A stretch of DNA of 64,000 nt from Andrena cerasifolii (lineage: Eukaryota; Arthropoda; Insecta; Hymenoptera; Andrenidae). Positions 1 to 10,300 of this stretch are shown one piece after another. The translations under genes were made by a program, and so were the position numbers. The notes under the pieces were generated by a model, which saw only the letters and a list, made by a program, of their open reading frames with translations, ran no database searches and had not been told where the DNA came from. Location: assembly GCF_050908995.1 (NCBI RefSeq), contig NC_135123.1:5580001-5644000 (forward strand). Direction: 5' to 3'. Every line of letters begins with the position of its first letter. Position 1 is the first letter of the stretch.

Positions 1-312
1 TGACGTGTCTACCCCCTTAAGGATGTTCGTGTCGCCACCGAAACTGTGTTACCGACCCATAATTTCAGGACTGAATGTAGTGGCATCTGCTCATGAACAG
101 CGTCCAACTCAGGAACTACTCTAAAATATGTTGAAATGCTGAAAGGTGTGTGCGTGCTTCTATACGTGTGACTTGTTTAGAGTGAGAGTTTGATATACAG
201 GGTCATCCGTTAAAACTGCAACCTACGCGTTGCGCGCGCGAACAGACGAAAATGGCAACAGCGCCTCACGGACGCATTCCACTACTACCGTGCACCGGCC
301 TGGCGTTCGGAT
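1..312. other. No gene seen
   Basis: Start of the window. Only short open frames without splice structure; CG-rich words around 225-300 resemble the flanks of the element that follows. Confidence 0.4.
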
Positions 313-567
313 AGTGATCCTCTGGGGAGTGATCGGTATAACAGCAGCCATCTTGGAGCAAAACCGGAAATAAACATATCTGTTTCTTTCTATCAGTATT
401 TCTCTCTTTCTACCAGTATTTCTGTCTCTTTCTATCAGTATTTCTGTGTCTTTATTTTTTTTACAGTTTCTTTCTCTGTCTACTTCCGCTTTTGCTCCAA
501 ACTCGCGACAACCAATCAGCGACGATAAACGTTGTTCCGATCACTCCCTAGACTCTAGAGGATCACT
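313..567. mobile_element. MITE-like element with AGTGATCCTCT terminal inverted repeats
   Basis: The left end AGTGATCCTCTGGGGAGTG is mirrored by CACTCCCTAGACTCTAGAGG plus ATCACT at the right end. The interior is a T-rich tract of repeated TCTTTCTATCAGTATTTC words. Related sequence recurs near 17970-18100 and 18510-18530. There is no coding capacity, so it is a non-autonomous DNA element of uncertain superfamily. Confidence 0.55.
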
Positions 568-1440
568 AAAAAAGTCACTAAAAAAATCTAATATTTTGTG
601 GGGGCACCTTTGACCTTGCCTTTAGGACAACCTAAAAAGTTACTAATCGTGATAACTCCTTTGTCGGCCCGAAAAATGTGTTACCCCGTTCAATGTCATA
701 CAACACTTTTGTTTGTCAGTTAAATAAATTCAACTTTAACTGGGTTTCATACAGCTTTAAATTCTCCACCAGAATATGCATATTAAAAACACCACAGTCC
801 CAAATGTATGCTAAAAAATAAAAAAAAAATATGACAAATCGAAAAAGTGGTAACTTTTTTGTGCGTAATGTAATACCGAAACTATTCTTGCGTGTATCTC
901 GGAAACAGAGGTCGAGCGGCGGTAACATGTATAGGAAAAAGTTGTTCAGAATCATGTCCCCGACAACATATCCAAAAACCATTGAAATCGGAGAGGAAAC
1001 ACCTGTTCTGCATAATTACCCAAATTACTATTATTGCATACAAAAATTTCAACACATTTTTCAAATCTCAATTAATAAACGTACAAAGTTTGGAATTATA
1101 ATACTCAATACTTTTCTTTTAAAAAATTCCTCAAAATGTGCCTTACAGCACATTCGGCAACCTGCACTAGCGCGCACTGAACTGCGAACTCTTTCGCTTC
1201 CAATTGGGTAAGATTCGCACTCAGTGCGACCGTCCGAATTCGCTATTATTTTCGGAGCGTCAAACTCGGGAGAGCCCCGCGGTAGCCTGAGCATTACACA
1301 CCTAAACGCTCCGCTCCCACTACTGCAGCCGCTCCCCACTCTGTTGGCGGACTCGCTTGTTCCTGAACGAGCTAGGAGCTCGAATGAGCGCCTGCGCCCG
1401 GAAACGGGAGTCCTGGGCATGCCTGGTTTAGTCACTGTAG
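568..1440. other. Intergenic sequence without a supportable gene
   Basis: Open frames overlap on both strands around 830-1430, but none has a recognisable domain or good splice context. The 1150-1420 part is CpG-richer than its surroundings. Confidence 0.4.
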
Positions 1441-1449
1441 CATACGAGC

Positions 1450-2725
1450 AAGCTTTAATTTTAAGATCGTTAAATCCTGCGTGTCGTATTTCATGATGGT
1501 GACGTCACTAAGCGAATGATTTTTCATCGTCACTGGACACTGTCTATTGTTTATACAATGTATCCCCACGTTCGGTGTCTTTTTCCGGAAAGGATACGAA
1601 GGAGCACAACAATTGACAGATAGTAGTAAATGGTATTGGAAATCTTGTGAAACGGCTAATGACGAGCACACGAGTGCAATCAAGATTCCATGTTAACTTT
1701 TGTATGTTTACTCAATATTCCCGAAGGCATGTTTACTCTCTGTTTGCGACAATGTTCGGTTAAATATCAAAGGTTGCGATTGATTTCCCAAAAGAATACT
1801 CTCGCGCAAAATAATACTTTTAATTACAACACAAAGAAAGGCAGGTACCGTGTTTGTTTATTCTGCACTTCCCTTCCTCTTCAAGGCTCCCCCAAACCAA
1901 CGCGAATATCCGCTCCGCGCTGCGGATCGGATAAGGCTGTAGTCTTTTATACGTGGTGGCTTATGGGCAGGGTTATCTGATCCGCGACGGATCCGCTCCG
2001 GCGACATTCGCGTTGGTTTGGGGGAGCCTTTACTCTTCACGGTCTCTTCCCTCTACTGGCTTAACTACTTTCCTCGGATCCACCCGGCAACTGCACTCGG
2101 AAACTTTGAAAGATTTCACAGGCTATAGATACATTTTGTTGTACGACGTATCAGCTTCAACTTTGACAAGTAAACTGTGTAACGAAGTTAAGAGCACTAG
2201 TACGGGAGGAGACAAGATATCGATCTATCACCTGTGACAACCCGTCATTTATACACCGTATATTTCGGTTGCAAGCTTCCCACGTTCATATTACTCCATC
2301 AAACATTCAGGCACACTCTTCCCGCTGACGGATCACCTTCTTCTCTCTCAGCCATATAAAACTAAGTGTATACTTGCGACAGGGCAGTTTTGCTAAAACC
2401 TTTCACGTTGGTCTCGGCGTAGGCCGTAGGAGTTGCCAGCAAAAGATCCCGAAATATGAATAGTAAGATGATAGCGTGCTACGTATTCCACAATCATATT
2501 TGTTTCACGGGCTAGAATCTCATCGCAAAATTACTGTAACTGGGAAGGAATTTATTTCTGAGAGAATATCGATGCGCTGATGTACCAATGACGAAACATA
2601 ATTGTCACGTTATTTCTTAGCTGCTATTTAATCAGATTCTCACGTATCTTCATTTATTATAGTAACGGTGCAATAATTTATCCTAATGTTCAAATGTAAT
2701 CGAAAGCCTGATCGAATTCAGGGCA
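1450..2725. repeat. 5' flank of receptor copy 1, duplicated at about 14000-15090
   Basis: Blocks of this stretch align with the flank of copy 2. Examples are the TGCGTGTCGTATTT word, the GACAGATAGTAGTAAATGG stretch, the AAAGATCCCG...ATGAATAGTAAGATG block and the run into exon 1. The duplication unit therefore includes about 1.2 kb of upstream DNA and probably the promoter. Confidence 0.7.
1884..2029. mobile_element. Short MITE in the receptor 5' flank
   Basis: AGGCTCCCCCAAACCAACGC at the left end is mirrored by GCGTTGGTTTGGGGGAGCCT at the right end. The copy 2 flank reads straight through (CCTCTTCACTCTTCACGG), giving an empty-site comparison. Imperfect CTCTTCA copies on both sides look like the target duplication. 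Confidence 0.75.
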
Positions 2726-2729
2726 TTCG

Positions 2730-5700
2730 GTGCTTCAGAGAAGAGGAAGGCGAGGTGGCGGCGCGTTCGACGTCACTCATTACAAACCGCTGAAAAAGTA
2801 CCTAGTAGTTCTTGGGCAATATCCGTCTCAAACAGACTTCAAGAACAAATCCATCGTAATTGTGATGGTGGGCAGTATGGTAACCCTGGTGATACCCTCG
2901 GTAAGTGGAAGATTTCTATATCCAAAAACGAAACGTGCAAGTACCGTAAACCATGGGCGTCCGGAGGGGGGAGGGGGGGTGCAAAAGGGGCAGTTGCCCC
3001 TCCCTGGCTTTTGAGAAAAAATTGCTTATTTTTCAAAACAGATCTTTATTAAGTTTATATTAAAAAAGGGAATATTTTTAAATTTGTAATTAAATTGGCA
3101 CTATAAAATGGGTTAAAAAAAAAGAATGAGGGTTATATTTTTCTTTACCACCACCCAAAGTTGTCCCCCCCCCTGAAAAAAGTCTCCGGACGCCCTTGCC
3201 TTAAACTGGGAGAGCATTGGCATGTTCTTGGAACATTTTACTATATAATATAAAAATGAACATTTTTACATTTGCTTCAAGTATCCTATCAGAGCATTGC
3301 ATCTTTTGTAAATGCACTACAAATGTAAAAATTTTATTAAAGAATACGTGTTATACCTGCCTGTACCCCGTAACCGGATAACATTGGCACATCACATATA
3401 AATAGCACTAAAAAGTTAAAGTTTTACCACATCTGAACTTACATTAACACTTAAATTTGTTTCTTTTTATGTTCAATGCATTCTCTTGTTTATTTTTTTA
3501 AATAACAGATTTTTAAATTTGGTTTAGGTATCCTGTTATAACATTGCATCGTTTGGGATTGTACTATAAGTGTGAAAATGCATAAATTTGTCTTCCTTTT
3601 CCTTTTTAACAGATGTTAAGTAGATGCAAATGTTACCCCGTACTGCCAATGTTCCCCCCAGCTTACGGTAAATAGTAATCACAATAATGTTGTCGCACGA
3701 TCGTGGTCTGTGATTCGATAGGTATTGCAATTCTATGTATCAATATCCGACAAGAATTTGGACGGAGCCATCGAGACCCTACCACATTTGGTTACGCTCT
3801 GTATCGCTCTCATCAAATTATTAAGCATGCATTTTAACCGAGAAAATGTACGTACCACTTGCTTACTGTAGGGTAGGGTGGGGCTGAAAGTCCGGCGGGT
3901 AAAAAGTCACGAATTCAAAATCTCTATTCCTAAAGAATATATTGAGTTTGGCAGTATACTATATAAAAGGCGAGAAGAAATTGAGGTGACCACAGAGTCG
4001 CCAGTCGCTCCTGGACGTTCGTGCAAATTACACGACGCCTTCGTTATTTTATTTATCGAAAACTAAAAGAAATACGTCGTCTTTATTGTTTTATACGAAA
4101 TAAATCACAGTTTAAAAGAGTTAAGATTGTATGTTCCTTTAGTAATGTGTATGATAATGTTTATTGCTGAATGATAATATTTTCTAACGTGTATATATCG
4201 CAGAAACTATAGAGCAGCACTGTCCAAGGGCGGTATTCTCAGTCGCTACTTATTCTTATGCAAATGCTTAAGCATTCGTTATCCTTTACTAGCTACTAGG
4301 TTAGTAGAGGATGCCGCATGCTTAAGCATTTGCTTAAGAATAAGTAGCGACTGAGAATACTGGTCCAAGGTCGCTCCCGCGGGAGCTTGGGGTTCTCCCA
4401 CTCTCGTCCGCGTTGCCAGGGATACCGCGCGACGCAGTCGTGTGAGGGGCCCCTACGCTGGACCACGCTGCTATAGAGGTACCATTGCGGCAAAAAGTCC
4501 CTCGGAGTGCAAATGTGTATTTCATTATTTGTTTTCATAATAAGGTGGCCAAAGTACATATAAAGAAATGATGCCAAAGGCTTTAAATAGTGTTTTTGTT
4601 TTAGTTGAGAGATTTTTTTTAGTTTTTAGTTCAAAGTGAGTCTCTGACTTATATTTTTATTTTTTTTTAAAAAAAGTCATGCTTTCTTTTCAGTATTGTA
4701 TACCAAAAAGAATTGGTTTAATAAATATTTGTTGATTTGAAAAGAGTTTTTTAGTTACTTAGTTTAATATTACACGAAAAGATGTTAGAGACTTCCTACC
4801 CTATGCAATGGACTTTTTACCCCGTGCGCGGGGCAAGAAACGGACTTCGTGAACGTAAAGTATAGTAGTTATAGTTTATATAAAATTACACCAGATATCT
4901 CTAAATTGTTAGTACTACATTTTACATAGGTTTACACGAAAAACGGGACTTTTAGCCTCACCCTACCCTACTAACACACGATCGTTAAACGAGCGGTAGC
5001 ATAAAAGTTTCAAATATTGTAGTTTAGAAAAGTATTTCTCACCGTGGAAAGTGATTGGGAAAATCCAGTGTTCACCAAGGACATGGATATATTAGAGGAA
5101 ATTACCGGGAAAGGGGGCAGACTCGCGTACATGTACAGAAGTAGGTACTCTATTCTGGTGGTTTTCGCACTTACAAGGAGAGGTTCCCAGGTGTCCGCCT
5201 CCGATTGCTTTGAATTTTGGATATGTTTTAGAGGACCGAAAAATACGAAATACGCGCCTTTTTATTTTGGCCTGCTTGAATGTTTAGGGGTTGAAACCAC
5301 CCAACAATGTCCATAAGAATAGTTGGTGCCCGCCACCGATTGCTTTGAATTTTGGATATGTTTTAAAGGACTGAAAAATACGAAATACGCGCCTTTTTAT
5401 TTTGGCCTGCTTGAATGTTTAGGGGTTGAAACCACCCAACAATGTCCATAAGAATAGTTGGTGCCCGCCACCGATTGCTTTGAATTTTGGATATGTTTTA
5501 AAGGACTGAAAAATACGAAATACGCGCCTTTTTATTTTGGCCTGCTTGAATGTTTAGGGGGTGAAACCACCCAACACTGTTCATAAGAATAGTTGTTGCC
5601 CGCCTCCGATTGCTTTGGTTTTTGGATATGTTTTAGAGGACCCATATAATTTTGAGGGGTGGTTTCACCCCCTAAAACATTCAAGCAAGCCAAAATAAAA

Positions 5701-8700
5701 AGGCGCGTATTTCGTATTTTTCGGTCCTGTAAAATATATCCAAAAACGAAACCAGTCGGAGGCGGGCACCTGGGAACCTCTCCTTGTAAGTGTTTGTGAG
5801 AAAAATTTCGGGATCAGTAACTACGTGTTACTTTTCAGCGTTCATGTTATCATTTTTTGGATCATTCGTGACACTCCCACTGTGCAATCCAATGCTGGAT
5901 ATCATTATGCCGCTGAACGAAACACGGGGACGGAAAGAATTATTTAGTCTTTACTACTTTGTGAACAACAATGACCATTTTTACACGATATACGTGCATT
6001 CAGTCTGGTGTGGCCTTGTTACTATGGTAACTATAGTGACCGTGGACTCCGTAAACATGATCATCACTCATCATGCATCTGCGCTGTTCGCCATATGCGG
6101 GTAAATATGTATAACATTGGAATTTCAAATACCACACTGTGTCAATGTATCATGCATTTTATACCTACATATAGATGAACAGAGAGGACTACGGATTGTC
6201 AATTTATCAACCTTTTCAATTACCGGCAATTCGGTAAAATATTCGATCAAAACCGGTTCACCGGTAATTCACCGATATTCCTTTAAAGTTTTAAAGTATT
6301 GCAAATACAAGAGTACATATTACAAAGAAAATCATTTTTTTTTAAATCGAGCATTATAAAAAATATACGCAAATAAAATTATTCTGAGCATAAAATATAA
6401 AATAATATAACACAAAATATATAATATTAGCAAACTTATTAAATATGGATCTTCACCAGGAAAACAATGAAAAGAATCTTAACTTACACTGCATTCCACA
6501 TTAGAGCATACCTGTTTCGCGCAGGCGCGACCCTCGGGAGGCGTTGCCACGCCCAACTCCCCTGCTGGAACAGCCAGTTAGAACCGCGTTGAATTTTGAA
6601 CTGGATCTATATGGTTCAATGCGGTACTACCTGGATTTTCAAGCAGTGATTTGTGCCAGTTCAAAAACGAATCCGGTTCAATGCGGATATCCAGATCGAT
6701 GGATGAAACAGGATTTGCATGTGCGAAATTTATCAATTTCTATCAGGAATTGCCATTTGCATAAACCCGGAAGTTTCGTATCTGAAATTGCGGATCAAAA
6801 ATCTTACGGATTCAATCTGGAAATGCCACAAGCTCTTTCGAGTCCGTCACGATCCGGATTGGCAGAGCAAATAATTCACGGGATGCATACCGTCAAGATT
6901 TTTACATGCATATCCGGTTTGAAACCGATAGAAAATATTTCATCGGGTTCAATCTGGAATTTACGGGAAGAAAACCGCATCAATCCGGATTTAAAATTTT
7001 TTAATGCGGTTCTAACTGGCAGCTACAGCAGGGTCCCCACTTAACCGCCTATGTTTTTCTCCGTCGCAAGGCCCTCTACTCTCTCTGTTAATTTTTCGTG
7101 CGGAACGTTGTTTACGTTGACAACGGTCAGGTCCCGCGTTTGGGATGTACAAGTTATTCCTTGGAAACCACCACGACCAATCGCGTGCGGTTCAAACCGT
7201 GGGTAATAGTGGGAGCTGCGCAGATCGGTCGCAAATCGGTAGAGGCGTCGGTATGCTCTTATATGGAATGCAGTGTACACAGTTAAATGCTTTTTATTTA
7301 TCAACTCTTTTTAACATATAATCGCGCAAATAACATAATTTGTTTAAACTTTGGTCTCCTAATTTTTGAACAAAATAATCCAGCCGTGGAAAAAGCTCTC
7401 AGATTCTACACTTGTTGCTCGAGCAGTCATTTGAAAATGATATGCTTTCTTTTTCTTCTTGCAAATACTTCAATTCTTTTCTGATGACTTGATTCAGATT
7501 TTTAACTTTTTTTTTAATCAGAGTTAGTTCTTCCCGAGATACTTCGGTTTTCGTATTTATTAGTAATCCAAGTTTTTCTTTCATTGATAACGTAGCAGCT
7601 GTCGAAGGAATTATTAAACCCATATAGATACACGCTATATTGTTACACGTAATATATCGAATTACCGCTAAAAATTTGAGGCGATTACTTCTCGCGATTT
7701 ACCGGTTAACCTATAAATCAGTTTACCGGTATCACAATCCCTAAAGCAGACCGAGGTGCCTGAAAATTTCCCAAGTGTTCTTTCAACGCATTTACAATTT
7801 AGTAATCGACGTTTCGTTCATCGCACATCGTTAACTTCATTGCAATTGTTCCTTCAAAATGAAATCGATCGACCGTCATATTCATTACTTTCGCAAGAAA
7901 TACAGAAAACGTTTGTTCATTCGAGTAATTGTGATAAACGCAGATGTATGATTGAAAGAGCAACAGAAGGTAACAATGTTGCTACAATGGGACGTGCCTC
8001 TACGGACGATGGACTCGAAAAGATTAGGGAATGCGTGGTCGCCCACAATAAAGCCATCCAGTTTGTACTGATTGATTAATACTAAACTGAACCTAGGAGA
8101 GGCAGCGATCAATGCCACAGAATTCAATTAATCCGCTCGTGCTTTTCTGTTTCGAGATTCTTCGATTTCCTGGACGGAACGAACCGGATGACCTTCCTGC
8201 TTCAAGTCGGATTCAACATGGTCGGGACTAGCGTCACAGCTTTTCAAGTAAGAGAGGATTCACCGGGGTGGCGCCAATGCGGGGAACCGACGAACTCACT
8301 GACACTCTTTCTCGCAGGCGGTTATGCATCTGGATGACACGAAAGAAGCCGTCAGATACGCAATCTTCTTCGGCGGACAGAAATTTCATCTGTACTTTCT
8401 CAGTTTGCCCGGGCAAATACTCTCGGAATATAGCACCGAAGTACTCGACCATATGTACGTTTGCAATTACCTAACAGAGGAGAGGGGCGCGGTATTTACT
8501 AGCTACGGCAATAATTATAATCGAAGCAAGTGTAATTCGTGGAGGATCTTGTAATAGCTACGGCTCCAAATGGTACCGCACGTCGGCGAAAATGCAAAGA
8601 GTGATGAACATAATGCAGCTGAGGGCTAGCAAACGCTGCCAGCTGACTGCAGGAGGATTGTACGAGATGAACATAGAGAACTTTGGAGCGGTATAAAACA

Positions 8701-9247
8701 ATATAGAAATGATACGGCTGTTTACATTTGTACAAGCCTGTGCGTCGCGCCGCGCCGTGTTGTAAGTGGCAACTAATGGTAAATATACTTCAATTTTAAG
8801 GCTTTTAAAACATGCATGTCGTATCTTACGATGTTACTCTCAATGAAGGAGTGATTCATCGTTGTTATTCTATACAATGATTTCGGCGAAGGAACGTGTA
8901 ACAGCCAAGTGCTTCGCATGATATTCAAATCGGAAAAGTTTAATATCATAGTAAACATGTATATACATTTTCGTTATGTACACGAGTAAAATTATCGTAC
9001 TATATGAGTGTTCAACAGTTATTCAATAGCGTGTCGCGTACCTACGTATTTTAAGAATCTCATAAATACACAGTTTTGTGAGATTTGCATAGAATTGATT
9101 GACTTTTTAATGCTACAAAAAGAAGCACATCAAGCAACGTACGTGTTCAATCGTTCCATTTGTTGTGCAACCGTGAAAAAAAAGTGGAAATTGAATGTGA
9201 ATGGTTTTCTGAAAGATGGGAAACCGCAATTCAGAACAAGCTTCTAG
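2730..9247 (+). CDS. Odorant receptor (7tm_6), copy 1; start codon apparently lost
   Basis: This is an insect odorant receptor, a ligand-binding subunit of the Orco ion channel in olfactory neuron membranes. I built nine exons: 2730-2900, 3722-3847, 5023-5140, 5839-6100, 7944-8060, 8157-8247, 8318-8454, 8558-8690 and 9074-9247. Junction phases are consistent throughout and give about 442 codons, slightly longer than the usual ~400. Family hallmarks seen are HYKPLKKYLVVLGQYPSQ near the N-terminus, a PLNETR segment after a hydrophobic stretch, IITHHASALFAICG, AHNKAIQF followed by FLLQVGFNM, and SKWYRTSAKMQ with QLTAGG near the C-terminus. Exon 5's start and the GTTTGT donor after it were chosen because they restore family spacing. 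The first codon is GTG where copy 2 has ATG; an in-frame TGA lies 21 bases upstream and no earlier ATG exists, so it is probably a start-loss pseudogene unless another start is used. If the last intron is retained, translation stops at 8694-8696. Confidence 0.8.
2952..3197. mobile_element. MITE in intron 1 of receptor copy 1
   Basis: GGGCGTCCGGAGG at the left is mirrored by CTCCGGACGCCC at the right. The interior is G-rich, then AT-rich, then C-rich. It is absent from copy 2 intron 1. Two degenerate copies of an ATCCTRTYAGAGCATTGCAT-like word near 3280 and 3530 suggest further TE sequence up to about 3675. Confidence 0.6.
4215..4470. mobile_element. hAT-type MITE nested in the intron 2 element
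   Basis: Ends CAGCACTGTCCA and TGGACCACGCTG are inverted repeats. A perfect 8-bp target duplication CTATAGAG lies at 4207-4214 and 4471-4478, diagnostic of hAT-family insertion. Confidence 0.85.
4230..4362. mobile_element. Hairpin MITE nested inside the hAT MITE
   Basis: GTATTCTCAGTCGCTACTTA is mirrored by TAAGTAGCGACTGAGAATAC. The flanking 8-bp duplication GTCCAAGG is at 4222-4229 and 4363-4370. This is the innermost of three nested insertions. Confidence 0.85.
5168..5792. mobile_element. Foldback element with a 135-bp internal tandem array, in intron 3 of receptor copy 1
   Basis: The ends CACTTACAAGGAGAGGTTCC and GGAACCTCTCCTTGTAAGTG are perfect inverted repeats. Inside, a unit starting at CCGATTGCTTTG recurs at 5201, 5336, 5471 and 5607 (spacing 135, 135, 136). 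An inverted partial unit then runs to the right end. The insertion lies inside what is an 82-bp intron in copy 2. Confidence 0.85.
6486..7276. mobile_element. Nested element with ACACTGCATTCC ends
   Basis: ACACTGCATTCCACATTAGA at the left is mirrored by TCTTATATGGAATGCAGTGT at the right. It sits inside the 6190-7742 element and itself contains the 6560-7033 element. Confidence 0.65.
6560..7033. mobile_element. MITE with CCCTGCTG...GTTAGAACCGC ends
   Basis: Terminal inverted repeats pair CCAGTTAGAACCGCGTTGAA with the GCGGTTCTAACTGG / CAGCAGGG right end. The interior repeats TCCGGTTCAATGCGGAT-like words. A 166-codon open frame crosses it but is a by-product of the repeats. Confidence 0.7.
8750..9073. 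repeat. 3' part of the receptor repeat unit (last intron of copy 1)
   Basis: Aligns with 17150-17460 downstream of copy 2. It also shares the TGCGTGTCGTATTT / GATGTTACTCTC words with the 5' flanks near 1480 and 14010. Confidence 0.65.
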
Positions 9248-9639
9248 TAATGTTGATAAAAACCAATCGATATGATGTCTAAGGAAGAACTTACCAAGCA
9301 CTAGATTACAGGGAGCAATATACTGTTGTGGCGGCACGTGCGACGAGTACACCGCCTCGTTGCAACTACTTACTTCGGCGCTTAGATTGGCCATCGACGA
9401 TGTCGGCGACGCATCGAATTTCGATGCCGATGCGTCGCGCTACGATTGCAAAGTAAAGTCCGGTGCACACGAGCGGCCTGCGTCATTCTGCAGTCGCGTC
9501 ACTACGACAATACTGCCGCAAAGTATAGGGGAGAGCGGGGACAAACGTAACGGCGTCGTGAAAGTAACACGCCTTCTGCCCCCTTCCACAAACGTTTGCT
9601 TCACACAGTTACATGTGTATGGAGTCTCTTTTATCGTAC

Positions 9640-9762
9640 TGACAAGGGAACATCTCGAACCCGAAAATTCAAAAAATTCTGAAATTTTGTGAATATGTAG
9701 AGAATTTCCTCCTGATTACAACGCAATTTTTGTTTGCTACCCAAATTCACTTTAAGGGGGTG
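9640..9762. mobile_element. Fragment of a 0.4 kb foldback family (other copies at 31557 and 36580)
   Basis: Contains the block TTCTGAAATTTTGTGAATAT followed by CCTCCTGATTACAACGC, shared with the elements near 31570 and 36630. The right half is missing or replaced by the next palindrome. Confidence 0.65.
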
Positions 9763-9764
9763 TA

Positions 9765-10190
9765 GTTGACTTACTCGTCTCACTACTCTAAATATAATAA
9801 AAACTGCGACATAGACTTAATTAAGACAATTTTAAAAATTAAACCTAATGAAATTTGTAAACTTTTGGTGTGCACTAAGTCAACAAAATACCAATGGTCT
9901 ATTTATAAAAATTAGAAATGTTCGAAATTAGTCGACTAGCCCCGGTCTCCCCTACGATTTAGACCACCGGTCTCCTTAGGGGAGAAATAACAGGGGAGAC
10001 CGGGGATAGTTGACTAATTTTTAACATTTCTAATTTTTATAAATAGACCATTGGTATTTTGTTGACTTGTTGCACACCAAAAATTTACAAATTTCACTAG
10101 GTATACAGGCTTAATTTTTTAAATTGTTTTAATTGAGTCTAGGTCGTAGGTTTGATTATACTTAGAGTAGGTAGTGAGACGAATAAGTCA
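9765..10190. mobile_element. Palindromic element with about 190-bp arms
   Basis: The left arm 9765-9957 and right arm about 9995-10190 are inverted copies: TATTTTGTTGACT-type and CCATTGGTATTTTG words in opposite orientation around a CCGGTCTCCCC core. No coding sequence. Confidence 0.7.
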
Positions 10191-10300
10191 ACAAACCACA
10201 GCTGTGGGGTTAGTTGACTTGACATTTACTTTTCAGTTTTAACCCTTTGCCTGTGAAAGGCGTATATGTACGCTGTCACAGTTCCATAAATATATACCAA

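Larger units (their letters stand above)
3871..4968. mobile_element. 1.1 kb DNA transposon in intron 2 of receptor copy 1 (outer layer of a three-level nest)
   Basis: GGGTAGGGTGGGGCTGAAAG at the left is mirrored by CTTTTAGCCTCACCCTACCC at the right. TA flanks both ends, and copy 2 intron 2 is an empty site (CTGTACCTACTAAC). A TA target duplication suggests a Tc1/mariner- or pogo-type element, but no transposase frame is present, so it is non-autonomous. Confidence 0.7.
6190..7742. mobile_element. Outer DNA element in intron 4 of receptor copy 1
   Basis: TACGGATTGTCAATTTATC near 6190 is an imperfect inverted match of the right end TACCGGTATCACAATCCCTA. ACCGGTAAAC-type words recur inside. Copy 2 intron 4 lacks all of it. 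The 1.55 kb body contains further nested elements. Confidence 0.55.

Noticed and set aside
6544..7044. 166-codon plus-strand open frame
   Set aside because: Lies almost exactly over a MITE with inverted ends inside a receptor intron; no domain.
7756..7943. Extending receptor exon 5 upstream to use the whole open frame
   Set aside because: It would add about 50 residues not found in the family, and the same stretch in copy 2 carries an indel and a TGA, so it is intronic.
8061..8079. Receptor exon 5 ending at TTT with donor GTACTG
   Set aside because: Phase would not match the next exon; donor GTTTGT one codon earlier restores frame and exact family spacing in both copies.
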